This document shows, piece after piece, positions 22,170-33,190 of a DNA stretch of 64,000 bases (positions are counted from its first letter, which is position 1; the number at the start of each line of letters is the position of its first letter). Source of the DNA: Henckelia pumila (lineage: Eukaryota > Streptophyta > Magnoliopsida > Lamiales > Gesneriaceae); assembly GCF_033568475.1 (NCBI RefSeq), contig NC_133122.1, positions 165,442,130 through 165,506,129 on the forward strand. Reading direction: 5' to 3'. The notes beneath the pieces are model-generated. The model had not been told where the DNA came from. It saw nothing but the letters and a program-made list of their open reading frames with translations, and ran no database searches. The position numbers were made by a program, and so were the translations under genes.

Positions 22170-22475
22170 CCCGCGGATACGGTCCGGCTCATATTATTGG
22201 GGGGGCCCGTCCGTCGGAAAGCTGTACATTGGATCGACAAATGTTGTAAGTTGGGTGGAACTCCCATGGGATCGGCTCATATTATTGGGGGATCCACATG
22301 GCGACCGTCCATCACAACTTAATATTGATGGGTCATCTTGACATGTCACTTTAAACGGCGTCATATTATTGGGCCCTTATTGGACATGAGGTAAAAACAT
22401 GGGGGTTGCTTTGGAAGCAATTGGGCTCTACCTTTTGAGAATTATGGTTGGCTGATATTATTCGGGACCATAAGT
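22170..22475 (+). repeat. Four spaced CATATTATTGGG modules before gag
   Basis: The motif (GGCT)CATATTATTGGG occurs at 22190, 22278, 22361 and, as GATATTATTCGGG, 22454, spaced 84-92 bp. In three of four cases it is bracketed by short complementary arms: 22172-22180 with about 22206-22212, 22265-22273 with 22291-22300 (one bulge), 22442-22448 with 22467-22473. The arms differ while the central motif is kept, as in conserved-loop stem-loops. The third module's arms (22342-22347 and 22383-22388) are farther apart and weaker. Located 180-490 nt before the gag ATG. Confidence 0.65.
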
Positions 22476-22655
22476 TTGTCAATTGGACTCCATGTTCTCA
22501 CTAAGGAAAAAGTTTCCCGTTTTCACTAGAGGGTGGTGAAATCGTTAAAATAGTGGGAGTGAGATTCATAAAATTAAATTCGCCTATTTTATGTCTTAGT
22601 AAATTGTTAAACAATCATTGATATATGTCTGTTTTTCTTTTCAGTATTTCATACA

Positions 22656-25600
22656 ATGAATTCGCGAAATCCATTATTCTCGATCCTCGAACAAAACAAG
22701 TTGACTGGCGCCAACTATACGGAATGGTTCCGGAAGTTGAAGATTGTCTTAACTTCGGAGAAAATGCTCTACGTGTTAGAGAAAGCACCTCCGAAGGAAG
22801 CACCAGCTGACATAAGTCCGGAGGAATTGGCCAAACTTGATGCATGGTGTGACCATGACATCAAGACCAAATGCTATATGCAAGCCTCGATGTCTGATGA
22901 ACTCCAGAGGCGATTTGAGGACACGGTGAATGCTGCTGACATTCATGCGCAACTCAAGGAACTTTTTGGGGCTCAGTCGAGGGCTGAAAGGTTCGCTACT
23001 GTTAAGGAGTTGATGACGTGCCGCATGCGTGAAGGGACTTCGGTCCGTGATCATGGGGTACGAGTGATTTGGCTCATACAGAAGTTGGCGACCCTAGATT
23101 TGGTGTTGGAGCATGAACTCAATGTGGATTTATTGCTTCTGTCTCTTCCTTCTTCATTTGATGGATTTGTGATAAATTTCAATATGAACAAGATAGAGGC
23201 CACCCTTGAAGAGATGGTCAATATGCTCGTTACATATGAATCCACACTTAAGAAGGATAAGCCAGCTTTCTTGGTGGGCTCCTCATCTTCTGCGAAGAAA
23301 GGGCCAAGTATGAAGGGCAAGAAACGTTCTACCCCACCCAAGAAAGTCGAGCCCGAGAAGAAGCAAAAGACAAAGGCTTCAAACAATGGAAAATCCAAGG
23401 ATGTTTGCCATTACTGCAAGAAGCCGGGTCATTGGAAGCGCAACTGCAAGGAATATCTTGAGCAGTTGGGAACTGCAAAGGGTATGTTCTATATTGAAAT
23501 AAACATGTCACTTAATACAACTTCTTGGGTATTGGATACCGGATGTGGATCTCACATTTGCAATGATTTGCAGGTGATGACAAGAAGTCGCAGGCTTAGA
23601 ATGGGTGAGACCCAGCTGAGGCTCGGGAATGGTTCCAGAGTTGAAGCTACGGCCATTGGAGATGTTTGTTTGACTTTGCAGAACGGTTTTAAATTATTGT
23701 TAAGAGATGTTTTATTTGTGCCAGATTTAATTAAAAACATTATTTCTATTTCTATGCTTGATAGAGATGGTTATTCTTGCAATTTTGTGAATGGGATTTG
23801 CAATATTTACAAGAATGAATGTTTAATTGGAAATGGACAACTTGAAAACGATCTATACAACTTAAAACTAAAAGACGTTCCAGTGAATTATGTTGATAAA
23901 CCGGCGACAACAAACAAAAGGAAAATCGATAGTCAAAACCCGGCAAACCTTTGGCATGCTAGGCTAGGTCATATTTCCTCAAGGAGGATGAACAAGCTAG
24001 TGGGAGAGGGCATGTTTGATATGTCTGATATTAATTCTCTACCTACTTGTGAATCCTGCCTAAAAGAAAAAATGACTAAATCTCCTTTTAAGGGGAAACC
24101 TGAGCGTAGTCAGAATCTGTTGGATTTGATCCATACAGATGTTTGTGGTCCATTTAGAGTAGGGACTCAACATGGCCACACCTACTTCATTACCTTTACT
24201 GATGATTATTCAAGGTATGGGTATTTATATTTAATGAAATATAAGTCTGAAGCATTTGAAAAGTTCAAAGAATTCAGGGCTGAAGTAGAAAACAAGCTAG
24301 GTAAAAGTATTAAAGCACTTCGATCGGATCGAGGTGGAGAATACTTGAGTACCGAGTTTTTGGACTATCTGAAAGAGAATGGGATTCTCTCTCAGTGGAC
24401 TCCTCCTATGACACCACAGCTTAATGGTGTATCGGAGCGTCGTAATCGAACTTTGTTGGACATGGTTCGATCTATGATGAGCTTCACTGAGCTTCCACCT
24501 TCGTTTTGGGGCTATGCGCTTGAAACGGCGGTATTGTTGTTGAACAACGTCCACACTAAAGCAGTGGACAAAACACCATACGAGTTATGGAATGGCAAAG
24601 CTCCTAAGTATTCGTACTTGAGGATTTGGGGATGTCCTGCTTACGTGAAACGGACAGTGGGAGATAAGTTGGATAGTCGATCCAGCTTATGTTATTTTGT
24701 AGGGTATCCGAAGAATTCAATCGGATATTATTTCTATTATCCTGCTGAAACAAAGGTGTTTGTTTCTAGGAATGCCACCTTCTTAGAGAAGGAGTTCTTA
24801 TTGGATAAGAAAGGCGAGATGATGGAACTCGAAGAAGTTCGAGAAGAACCCGAAATACAAAATAACGATCCTACACCTCAGGAACCATTGCTGGACACGC
24901 CTGCACCTAGAAGATCCGAAAGGACTTCTAGACCTCCAGTTCGATATGGTCTTCTTCTTGAAGGGGATCAATATGAACCCGACATTGGATGTGATCCAAG
25001 AAACTTCAAGGAAGCAATTTCTGATGCGGATTCGAATTTATGGCTTGAAGCTATGCAGTCAGAATTGGATTCGATGCATACAAACCAAGTTTGGTCTTTA
25101 GTAGATCCTCCCGATGGAATTGTTCCAATAGGGTGTAAATGGATCTACAAGATAAAGCTTGGGCCTGATGGTAAGGTATTGACCTACAAGGCGCGATTGG
25201 TGGCGAAAGGTTATACTCAAAGGCAAGGAGTTGACTATGATGAAACCTTTTCACCAGTTGCAATGTTCAAGTCCATAAGAATCCTGATTGCCATAGCTGC
25301 ATGGTATGACTATGAGATATGGCAAATGGATGTGAAGACTGCTTTTCTTAATGGAGACATTAAGGAAGAAATCTATATGAAGCAGCCTGAGGGGTACACA
25401 TCCATGGGAAGCGAGCATAAGGTATGCAAGCTTCAGAGATCAATTTATGGTCTAAAACAAGCATCAAGAAGTTGGAACCAGAAATTTGATGAAACAATAA
25501 AATATTTTGGTTTCATCAAGAACCCGGAGGAACCTTGCGTGTACAAGAAAGTAGTTAAGGATGCGGTGACATTCTTAGTACTTTATGTTGATGACATCCT

Positions 25601-26570
25601 ACTCATTGGGAATGATGTAGGGATGTTGCAGTCAACAAAGATATGGTTATCAGGTAGATTTTCGATGAAGGATTTGGGAGAGGCATCCTACATTCTTGGG
25701 ATACAGATCTATAGAGATAGGTCTAAGAGAATGATAGGACTCACTCAATCAACCTACATCGATACCATATTGAAACGGTTTTCAATGGATGGGTCCAAAA
25801 GAGGACATCTACCCATGTGTCATGGAGTTTCTCTATCCAAGTCTATGTGTCCCAAGACTGATGCAGAGATAGAGAATATGACACATGTACCATATGCGTC
25901 AGCTATAGGTAGTATCATGTATGGGATGATATCTACCAGACCGGATGTAGCATTTGCTCTGAGTGTCACGAGCAGATATCAGTCTAATCCTGGTCAAATG
26001 CATTGGAAAGCCGTGAAGGACATTCTTAAGTACTTACGAAGGACTAAGAATATGTTCATGGTGTATGGAGGACGAGATCTCAAATTGGAAGGCTATACCG
26101 ACTCTAGCTTCCAAAGTGATGTGGATGACTCGAAGTCAACCTCTGGATTTGTGTTCATGCTCAATGGCGGTGCTGTCTCTTGGAAGAGTTCCAAGCAGGA
26201 CACCACAGCGGATTCCACCACTGAGGCTGAATACATTGCAGCATCAGCTGCTGCTAAAGAGGCCGTTTGGATGAGGAAGTTCGTCCAAGAGTTGGGCGTT
26301 ATTCCTGAATTTGTTGGTCCAGTCCCGGTGTACTGTGACAACACGGGTGCCGTTGCTCAAGCAAAGGAACCAAGGTCTCATCAAAGATCCAAACACGTAC
26401 TGAGGAAATACCACATAATCCGGGAGATTGTGGAAAGAGGAGACATCATTGTCGAACGAGTGGCCTCTGCAGACAATATCGCTGATCCGCTTACTAAGCC
26501 TTTGCCAGGACCATTGTTTGACAAACATCGCGAAGCAATGGGTCTACGTAGTATGACTAGTTGGCTATAG
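22656..26570 (+). CDS. gag-pol: Gag-pol polyprotein of the young copia (1304 aa)
   Basis: Single intact polyprotein for retrotransposition. Gag occupies about residues 1-270, with the knuckle CHYCKKPGHWKRNC at 251-264. Aspartic protease: VLDTGCGSH with catalytic D294. Integrase: HHCC zinc site (H434, H439, then CESC ending 468) and catalytic D495, D558, E594 with exactly 35 residues between the last two. RT: about 800-1050, with the FLVLYVDDILLIG box and D979/D980. RNase H: about 1095-1225 (GYTDSSF, TTEAEYIA, YCDNTGA), ending ADPLTKPLP and GLRSMTSWL. No stop or frame change. ATG 22656 is preceded by a short upstream ATG at 22626 in another frame, which could lower initiation. Being continuous, it lacks an obvious frameshift for Gag:Pol dosing. 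Length and order are normal for plant copia. Confidence 0.97.
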   Translation: MNSRNPLFSILEQNKLTGANYTEWFRKLKIVLTSEKMLYVLEKAPPKEAPADISPEELAKLDAWCDHDIKTKCYMQASMSDELQRRFEDTVNAADIHAQLKELFGAQSRAERFATVKELMTCRMREGTSVRDHGVRVIWLIQKLATLDLVLEHELNVDLLLLSLPSSFDGFVINFNMNKIEATLEEMVNMLVTYESTLKKDKPAFLVGSSSSAKKGPSMKGKKRSTPPKKVEPEKKQKTKASNNGKSKDVCHYCKKPGHWKRNCKEYLEQLGTAKGMFYIEINMSLNTTSWVLDTGCGSHICNDLQVMTRSRRLRMGETQLRLGNGSRVEATAIGDVCLTLQNGFKLLLRDVLFVPDLIKNIISISMLDRDGYSCNFVNGICNIYKNECLIGNGQLENDLYNLKLKDVPVNYVDKPATTNKRKIDSQNPANLWHARLGHISSRRMNKLVGEGMFDMSDINSLPTCESCLKEKMTKSPFKGKPERSQNLLDLIHTDVCGPFRVGTQHGHTYFITFTDDYSRYGYLYLMKYKSEAFEKFKEFRAEVENKLGKSIKALRSDRGGEYLSTEFLDYLKENGILSQWTPPMTPQLNGVSERRNRTLLDMVRSMMSFTELPPSFWGYALETAVLLLNNVHTKAVDKTPYELWNGKAPKYSYLRIWGCPAYVKRTVGDKLDSRSSLCYFVGYPKNSIGYYFYYPAETKVFVSRNATFLEKEFLLDKKGEMMELEEVREEPEIQNNDPTPQEPLLDTPAPRRSERTSRPPVRYGLLLEGDQYEPDIGCDPRNFKEAISDADSNLWLEAMQSELDSMHTNQVWSLVDPPDGIVPIGCKWIYKIKLGPDGKVLTYKARLVAKGYTQRQGVDYDETFSPVAMFKSIRILIAIAAWYDYEIWQMDVKTAFLNGDIKEEIYMKQPEGYTSMGSEHKVCKLQRSIYGLKQASRSWNQKFDETIKYFGFIKNPEEPCVYKKVVKDAVTFLVLYVDDILLIGNDVGMLQSTKIWLSGRFSMKDLGEASYILGIQIYRDRSKRMIGLTQSTYIDTILKRFSMDGSKRGHLPMCHGVSLSKSMCPKTDAEIENMTHVPYASAIGSIMYGMISTRPDVAFALSVTSRYQSNPGQMHWKAVKDILKYLRRTKNMFMVYGGRDLKLEGYTDSSFQSDVDDSKSTSGFVFMLNGGAVSWKSSKQDTTADSTTEAEYIAASAAAKEAVWMRKFVQELGVIPEFVGPVPVYCDNTGAVAQAKEPRSHQRSKHVLRKYHIIREIVERGDIIVERVASADNIADPLTKPLPGPLFDKHREAMGLRSMTSWL

Positions 26571-26584
26571 GGCAAGTGGGAGAT
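26571..26584 (+). other. Polypurine tract of the young copia
   Basis: GGCAAGTGGGAGAT immediately after the stop codon and before the 3' LTR. Confidence 0.8.
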
Positions 26585-28449
26585 TGTAAGAGTGGGTGCC
26601 CAGTGAGCCAACTGTGTGGCTATGGGCTTTGATGACTCTTTGTATAAACAATCTTTTGTTTAATATTATTTACACTTTTATTAATGGCAATGACTTTATA
26701 TTACTTCATATTGTTATATTGTGATATACTATTGTTGTTTTGATAAAGACCTTGAATATACTATAGTGTATGTAAGATGTGGTAGAACATGGGGATGTCT
26801 ATCATGAAATACATCTTATAGTCACTGTATATTCTAAAACCGTTCCTAGTCGATTGAGCCGTCCGATAATAAGGATAAGGATCGCTCGAGTTTGAGACTA
26901 GCATTTGCGATGCAGAGTACCACGTTTCATTGGTAGGGAACATGGAGATGTTCGAAGCATGCAAATGGATATTCATAGGATGAATAATCGAACTACCCTA
27001 TCCGGACTTTCCAAGTGGTTATCACTTATCGAGTGGATAAAGTCCGCGGTTTTGGTTGTACACCATTAGTCCTTACGACTTGAAACATCATGGAGACTCT
27101 ATATGCTAGTGCTGTGCTTTGACTCGTTTACCGACTCTATGGGGGTCATCAGGTGTCGAGATTGGGTACAGTTACGACACATATAGGAGTCAATGCATTG
27201 TTGTCAAGGATTCACCACATACTTGCGAGTGTGGATATCCTATGCGATCTGAGGAGATATTAGTGTGACAAATCTCTGGCCAGAGTACTTGATGTGATTT
27301 AAGAAATGGTTTCTTAGTAGCACATGCGATGTCACTAATTTGATCTTCAAGATGTATTGCATAGTTATCGAATCTTGAGCGACTCTCGATATACCAATGG
27401 TTGTTGATTCGATCGGGATATATGGATGAAGGGACCGTACTGTACGCTAACCAAAATCTACTGGTTCTTGTAGGCACTATCAGTGATACCTAGGGAATCA
27501 TGGGGCGATGTTGCTAGGCGCTTTACCTTGATTCGTTGGGCAAGTCGGAAAGTGTTGTTCCGAGTCACAAGGAGTTGTGAGCCCACGGCTAGCTGTATCC
27601 CTGAACCATTGAGGGTCACACAGTGTAATGGAGTTTTAATCCCCGTTGAGATAGTTAAATTTAAAGAGTTAAATTTAATGAACTAAGGAGTTGGACTTCT
27701 TAAATAAGAGTAAGGGAGTAGGATTTCCTAAAATGACATAGGGATGGACATTTTTGGAAACCACTGAATTCGGATTCAGGAAAATTTATTTTGACTTTAA
27801 AATGTGCAGAAATGGTTTCTGTGCACATTGGTGAAATCGGTTCATCAATTGGAGTCACGATGAATTTTATATTAATTTCTGAACATGCGGGCTTTGCTTA
27901 TCGGGCCCTAGCTTATGACTAATGGGCCCTAAGGTGTTAGTGGCCTGCATTATAAATAAGTTATTGCAGTACAGAAATTAAAAACAACAGCTCATAATTT
28001 TTGAGACAGAAAATCGAAACCCTCCTCTCTCTCAAAAGTTTTCGGCCGTCCCCTCCCTGTTCTCTGCCCGAGAAATTTCGGTCTGTGATTTTGAATCGCA
28101 GTCAGGAATAACGAATCAGATTCGTTTAATCTCTTCGCAGAAAAACTTCTGATAGATTTTCTAGTGCAATCTATCAGAGGGATTTAAACCCCATTCGTGG
28201 ACCTGATTGAAGGAGTTCATCAGTTCCTGGGAGATACAAGAAGCGCAGAGAAATCTGTGTGGTGTCCATTAATCTCGCTTCGAGATTGAAGGTAAAATTT
28301 AATTAATTGTTATTTGAATTTTACACACACAATAATTTAATCATTGAATGGTTGATACCCACACCATGGAATTGTTCCATGATAAAATTTTTAAACTTCC
28401 GCTGCACCGGGTATCAATCGTGATTGATCTGAACGCCAGTTATCCTACA
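26585..28449 (+). repeat. 3' LTR of the young copia
   Basis: 1865 bp, nearly identical to the 5' LTR; ends ...AGTTATCCTACA followed by the GTTCT duplication. Confidence 0.95.
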
Positions 28450-28457
28450 GTTCTACA

Positions 28458-30270
28458 TGTTGTAAAACTGTGATCAGATCAATCAGAATTGATACCCGGT
28501 GCAGCGGAAGTTTAAAATTTTTATATGGAACGATTCCATATCATGGGTATCAAAACTTTACGATTAAATTATGCGTGTAAAAATTAAATAACAATTTAAA
28601 TTTTTACCTTGAATCTCGAAACGAGATTATGGACACCAACAGATTACTCTGCTCTTGTTGTATATCCCAGGAACTGATGGACGAACAATTCTTCAATCAG
28701 GTCCACGAACAGAAGTTTAATCCCTCTGATAGATTGCAATAGAAAATCTATCAGAAGTTTCTATGAAGAGAATTAACGAATTTGATCCGTTAAACCAGAC
28801 TGCAAATTCAAAATTCACAGGCTGGAATTTTAGAACAGAGAGGGAGGGGGCGGTGGCCACTATGGGAAAAACTAGGGTTTTCGAAATTATTTTGTGACCT
28901 CTGTTGTGTAATTTCTGTACTGCAATAACTTATTTATAATGTGGGCTGCTAACAGCTTAGGGCCCATTAGTCATAAGTTCAAGCCTGACAAGCAAAGTCC
29001 GCATGTTTAGAAATTAATATAAAATTCATCGTGACTCAGATTGATAAACAAATTTCACCAATGTGCACAGAAACCATTTCTGCATCTTTTAAAGTCAAGA
29101 TAAATTTTCTGAATCCGAATTCAGTGGTTTCCAAAAATGCCCATCCCTATGTCATTTTAGGAAATCTTACTCCTCTACTCTGATATAAGAAGTCCCACTT
29201 CTTTATTCACTAAATTTAACTCTTTAAATTTAATTATCTCAACGGGGATTAAAAATCCATTACTTGTGTGACCCTCAATGGTTCAGGGATACAGCTAGCC
29301 GTGGGCTCACAACTCCTTGTGACTCGGAACAACAATTTCCGACTTGCCCATCGAATCATGGTAAGAGCGCCTAGCAACATCGCCCCCTGATTCCCTAGGT
29401 ATCACTGATAGTGCCTGCAAGAACCAATAGATTTTGGTTAGAGTACAGTACGGTCCCTTCAACCATATATCCCAATCGAATCAACAACCATTGGTAAATC
29501 GAGAGTCGTTCGAGATTCGATAACTATGCAATGCATCTTGAAGATCAAATAGTGACATCGCATGTGCTACTAAGAAACCATTTCTTAAAACACATCATGT
29601 ACTCTGGCCAGAGATTCGTCACACTAATATCTTCTCAGATTGCATAGGATATCCACACTCGCAAGTATGTGGTGAATCCTTGACAACAAAGCATCGACTC
29701 CTATATGTGTCGTAACTGTACCCAATCCCGACACCTGATGACCCCAATAGAGTCGGTAAATGAGTCAAAGTACAGTACTAGCATATAGAGTCTCAATGAT
29801 GTTTCAAGTAGTAAGGACTAATGGTGTACAACCAAAACCACGGACTTTATCCACTCGATAAGTGATAACCACTTGGAAAGTCCGGATAGGGTAGTTCGAT
29901 CATTCATCGTATGAATATCCATTTGCATGCTTTGAACATCTCTATGTTCCATACCAATGAAACGTGGTACTCGGCATCGCAAATTCTAGTCTCAATCTCG
30001 AGCGATCTTTATCCTTATTAACGGACGGCTCAATCGACTAGGAACTGTTTAGAATATACAGTGACTATGTACTACCACATCTTACATACACTATAGTATA
30101 TTCAAGGTCTTTATCAAAACAACAATAGTATATCACAATATAACAATATGAAGAAAGATAAATTCATTGCCATTATAAAAGTGTAAATTATATTAAACAA
30201 AAGATTGTTTATATATAGAGTCATAAAAGCCCTTAGCCACAAGTTGGATCACCGGGCACCCACTCTTTCA
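28458..30270 (-). mobile_element. Solo LTR related to the young copia family, reverse orientation
   Basis: Reverse-complement homologue of the 1865-bp LTR (about 6% different in a ~215-bp stretch I compared), 1813 bp, with TG...CA ends and a CTACA duplication at 28453-28457 and 30271-30275. No internal region, so it is a recombination remnant of a full element. Its left duplication overlaps the right GTTCT of the young copia by two bases, so both inserted within a few bases of each other in the Sire pol. Small open frames inside it are LTR by-products. Confidence 0.9.
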
Positions 30271-30275
30271 CTACA

Positions 30276-31972
30276 TATCCCAGTCCTTTATGCCTAGCCT
30301 TGTTCTCATAGCAAATCGACTATCCACCATTGATCTCATGTTCATTATGTTCATATATCATACTAGATCGAACAAATCTTATTGCATTAGGATCGTTCCT
30401 ACTAGACTATGATTGAGTACCTTCCTTAGTAAGGATACATTCATTTGAGCCATATCCAAGGCCGGTTTTATCACGTGCCTGTTTCTGGTTCTCATGTATC
30501 TTACCCAATGAGGTAGAAGCATTATTCCAAGAGTTGATTGTTTTAAGAAACTTCTGATTTTCATTCAAAGTGGCTTGAAATACTCGTTTCATGTTATCAT
30601 TCTCAACTGCCAGCAGATTTAGCTTAGTCTTTAGACCGTCAAGTTCTTTTTGTTGTAAACAGCTAGATTCTTTTGACATATCAATAAGACTTAGCATTTC
30701 TATTTTCACTTCCTCGAATGAAATAGAAAGCTTCTTATACTCAGCAACCATATCGTTAAGTGCTTGAACAAGTTATTCTTGTGTAAATTCAGAAGAATTA
30801 AAATCAAATACCTTAGTATCTTCTTCTTCATTCTGAGAGTCAGCCATAAGACATTGAACCTGCTCTTCTTCACTTTCCTCGGATGAGCTATCTGTGTCAG
30901 ATGATTTTGATTTTGTTTCTGCCAATTTTTTTTCCTTCATCTGCAACTAGCACTCTTTGTTCCTTCTTCTTTCTGAACATTCTTCTTCCTTTTTTTCCTT
31001 TATTCTTCTCATAGTGCAGCTTTTTCTCATCATTCTTGGGTTTAGTGCATTCTCCAATGAAGTGGACTTTCTTGCCACAGTTAAAACACGCAGGACCATC
31101 CTCTGTATGGTATTGTTTGTAATAAGGTTTATTAAACTTTGTTTTATTCTTATGCATAAACTTACTGAACCTTTTTATAAAGAGAGACACTGCTTCATTA
31201 CTCATCTTCTCAGATGTCTTCTTTGTTGATGCTTCCTCGGTTGGTTGAGGTGAGATAGTTGATGGCAATGCCTTGGTGGGATTTGAGACAGATGGTTCTT
31301 CCTCTGTTCTAATTTCAAGTTCAAACTCGTATGCCTTGAGATCTGCAAATAAGTCATGAAGCACTAATTTGTTTAGATCTTTTGATTCTCTCATGGCTAC
31401 GGTCTTGATTTCCCATTCTCTAGGCAGTGCTGGCATAACCTTCAAAGCAATTTCACGATTAGTGTATATTTACCGAGAGAAATAAGTTCACAAACAATAT
31501 TACTAAATCTTTCATCAAACTCAGCCATGGTTTCTCCTCCTTTCATTTTGGCATTGTCAAATTTCTGAATGGGTACAGTGAGTTTGTTTTCTTTGGTTTT
31601 ATTGTTTCCTTCGCACAGTTGAGTAAGCTTCTCCCAGATTTTCTTGGCGGTAGAACACGTCTTGATCTTGCTAAATATGTTTTTGTCCAGCGTCTTGTAC
31701 AGTATATCTTTAGCTACGTTATCAAGATTTTCTTTCTTCTTGTCCTCAGTTCTCCATTCTTCTCTGGGTTTCTCAACCATCTGTGGTTCGCCTCCTGATA
31801 TGGCTATAGCAATATTGAATTTGAAAATCATCATAGGCCCATTGGTGATGACGTACCACATATCATCATCATGAGCAGAAAGATGTGTCTTCATATGTAT
31901 TTTCCAGTCATCATAATCTTCCTTAGAAAACATGGGGATTTTATTTAGCGAAGTCATGATAAATATCAACAA
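30276..31972 (-). pseudogene. gag: Gag of the Sire element, broken
   Basis: Read from 31972 downwards. The first part (to 31442) has the sirevirus-like start MTSLNKIPMFSKEDYDDWK, the DILYKTLD segment and AEFDERFSNIV. After a frame change near 31450 the rest of the capsid region follows (RESKDLNKLVLHDLF), then a single knuckle CFNCGKKVHFIGEC (about 31055-31100) and a Lys-rich tail. A further ORF (30751-30407) is predicted coiled coil, the Gag extension that sireviruses are known for. Several stops and frame changes make it non-functional. Nested insertions separate it from pol at 30275. Confidence 0.85.
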
Positions 31973-31985
31973 CTAAGAGAAAAAC

Positions 31986-31999
31986 CCTCTTTGATACCA
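31986..31999 (-). other. Primer-binding site of the Sire element
   Basis: The complement of CCTCTTTGATACCA reads TGGTATCAAAGAGG, a tRNA-Met-type site two bases from the LTR end at 32002. Confidence 0.8.
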
Positions 32000-32001
32000 C
32001 T

Positions 32002-33185
32002 TGTTGGGGATCTAATATGTGTGCAGAGGGGGGTGAATACACACTTATAAAATTTTACTGTGAAATAGACAGTGATTGAACAAATGTTAGTCTACTCAAC
32101 CGATTTTTTTTTAGCTTCCTAGATAAGTAAGAACTACTAGAATAGTGCGGAAACAGTTCTTACTAAGTTGGGTGATGTAAATGAAAAGTAGTGTAATGCA
32201 GTAACATAAATGAACACAGATATGTTTATGGATGTTCGGAGATCAATCTCCTACATCACCCCTTCTTCCTCACGAGAAGGATACACTAGAAGACTTTGGT
32301 TATTATAACGTCTTGTAATACAACCGATCCAAGTTAGGACTTATCAATCGCCTAAGATGGAATTCCTAGATTTACACTAATAAGATCTCAAGTTCTTATC
32401 AAACTTTTCTTCGGTTGATGATGATAAATGTCTAAGCTGCTTGAGAGCTTAGAATCTCAAATCTTTGTAACGATGAATGTTCTTCAAACAACAGCTTGGA
32501 TCTGAGTAACCCTTGAGTAGATCTCTTGATAGATCAAATGTGTTTTTGAACGAGAAGGTTTAAGTGAGCAGTCGAGTATTCAGAATAGTGTCAAGTGCTC
32601 AAGTATGCAAATATTTGTGAAGACGTTGTTCTATGTTTCTTCTTGGTGAGTTCTGATATTTATATCAGTTTCTCCAACGTATTTGTCTTTCTGTCAATGC
32701 TAGGAAACATCTTGAGTGTCAGATATCATTCCTTGATTTTTGAAATGGCTTTATCGTCTGAAGTATCTGTACTCGGAGTGCCTTAAATTGTCTGTACAAT
32801 GTGTCTCAGCATTAAATGCTATTTATGGCTTTTCTCACTTTATCAGACGGCTCCTTAAATGATTCGTCCTTTGCATTTGATTTGTCTTGTCAACTATCTG
32901 ATACTGGGGATTCGTGACTTTTTTAATTCGGTAGATATTTAGCAACTTATGAACTCCGCCCAGATCGGTTGAGCAATAGTTGGTTGATGTGCTTAGCTCA
33001 GTTGACAGATAACGGTTGACATGCTTAGATCAGTTGATACTCCATATTCCAGTCGATATCTTCCATTGTCAGCTGATATGTTGAAGTCGATAGAATTTTC
33101 TTTGTCACCTATTATACATGTAAACGTCGGCCGAACTGTAACAATGAAGTATTGTTTTGTTATCACCAAAAGTTAGGATTTAACA
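32002..33185 (-). repeat. 5' LTR of the Sire element
   Basis: 1184 bp, TGTTGGGGATCT...GGATTTAACA on the plus strand; matches 9286-10470. Reverse-strand TATA motif at 32656-32665. Followed by the TTTTG duplication at 33186-33190. Confidence 0.92.
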
Positions 33186-33190
33186 TTTTG

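Larger units (their letters stand above)
18808..28449 (+). mobile_element. Young, structurally intact Ty1/copia element
   Basis: 9642-bp element with two 1865-bp LTRs (18808-20672 and 26585-28449), GTTCT target duplication, tRNA-Met primer site, a long leader (20687-22655), one uninterrupted 1304-codon gag-pol and a polypurine tract. I found about five differences between the LTRs by eye (near 18949, 19382, 19998, 20356 and 20565 of the 5' copy), roughly 0.3%. Assuming a commonly used plant rate of 1.3e-8 substitutions per site per year, that is on the order of 0.1 million years. It sits inside the pol of the older Sire element. Domain order PR-IN-RT-RH is diagnostic of copia; the lineage within copia is not settled here. 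Confidence 0.96.
9286..33185 (-). mobile_element. Sire/Maximus-type Ty1/copia element, split by nested insertions
   Basis: Transcribed right to left: 5' LTR 32002-33185, tRNA-Met-type primer site, gag (31972 down to 30276), interruption by a solo LTR and a young copia element (18808-30270), pol (18802 down to 15239), accessory region, polypurine tract, 3' LTR 9286-10470. LTRs are 1184-1185 bp and flanked by a perfect TTTTG duplication. In the first ~320 bp I count about 27 differences between LTRs (~8%), much older than the nested copia. Removing the insertions gives an element of about 12.5 kb, long for copia but in keeping with sireviruses carrying extra ORFs. The gag coiled-coil extension also fits that lineage. 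Confidence 0.92.
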
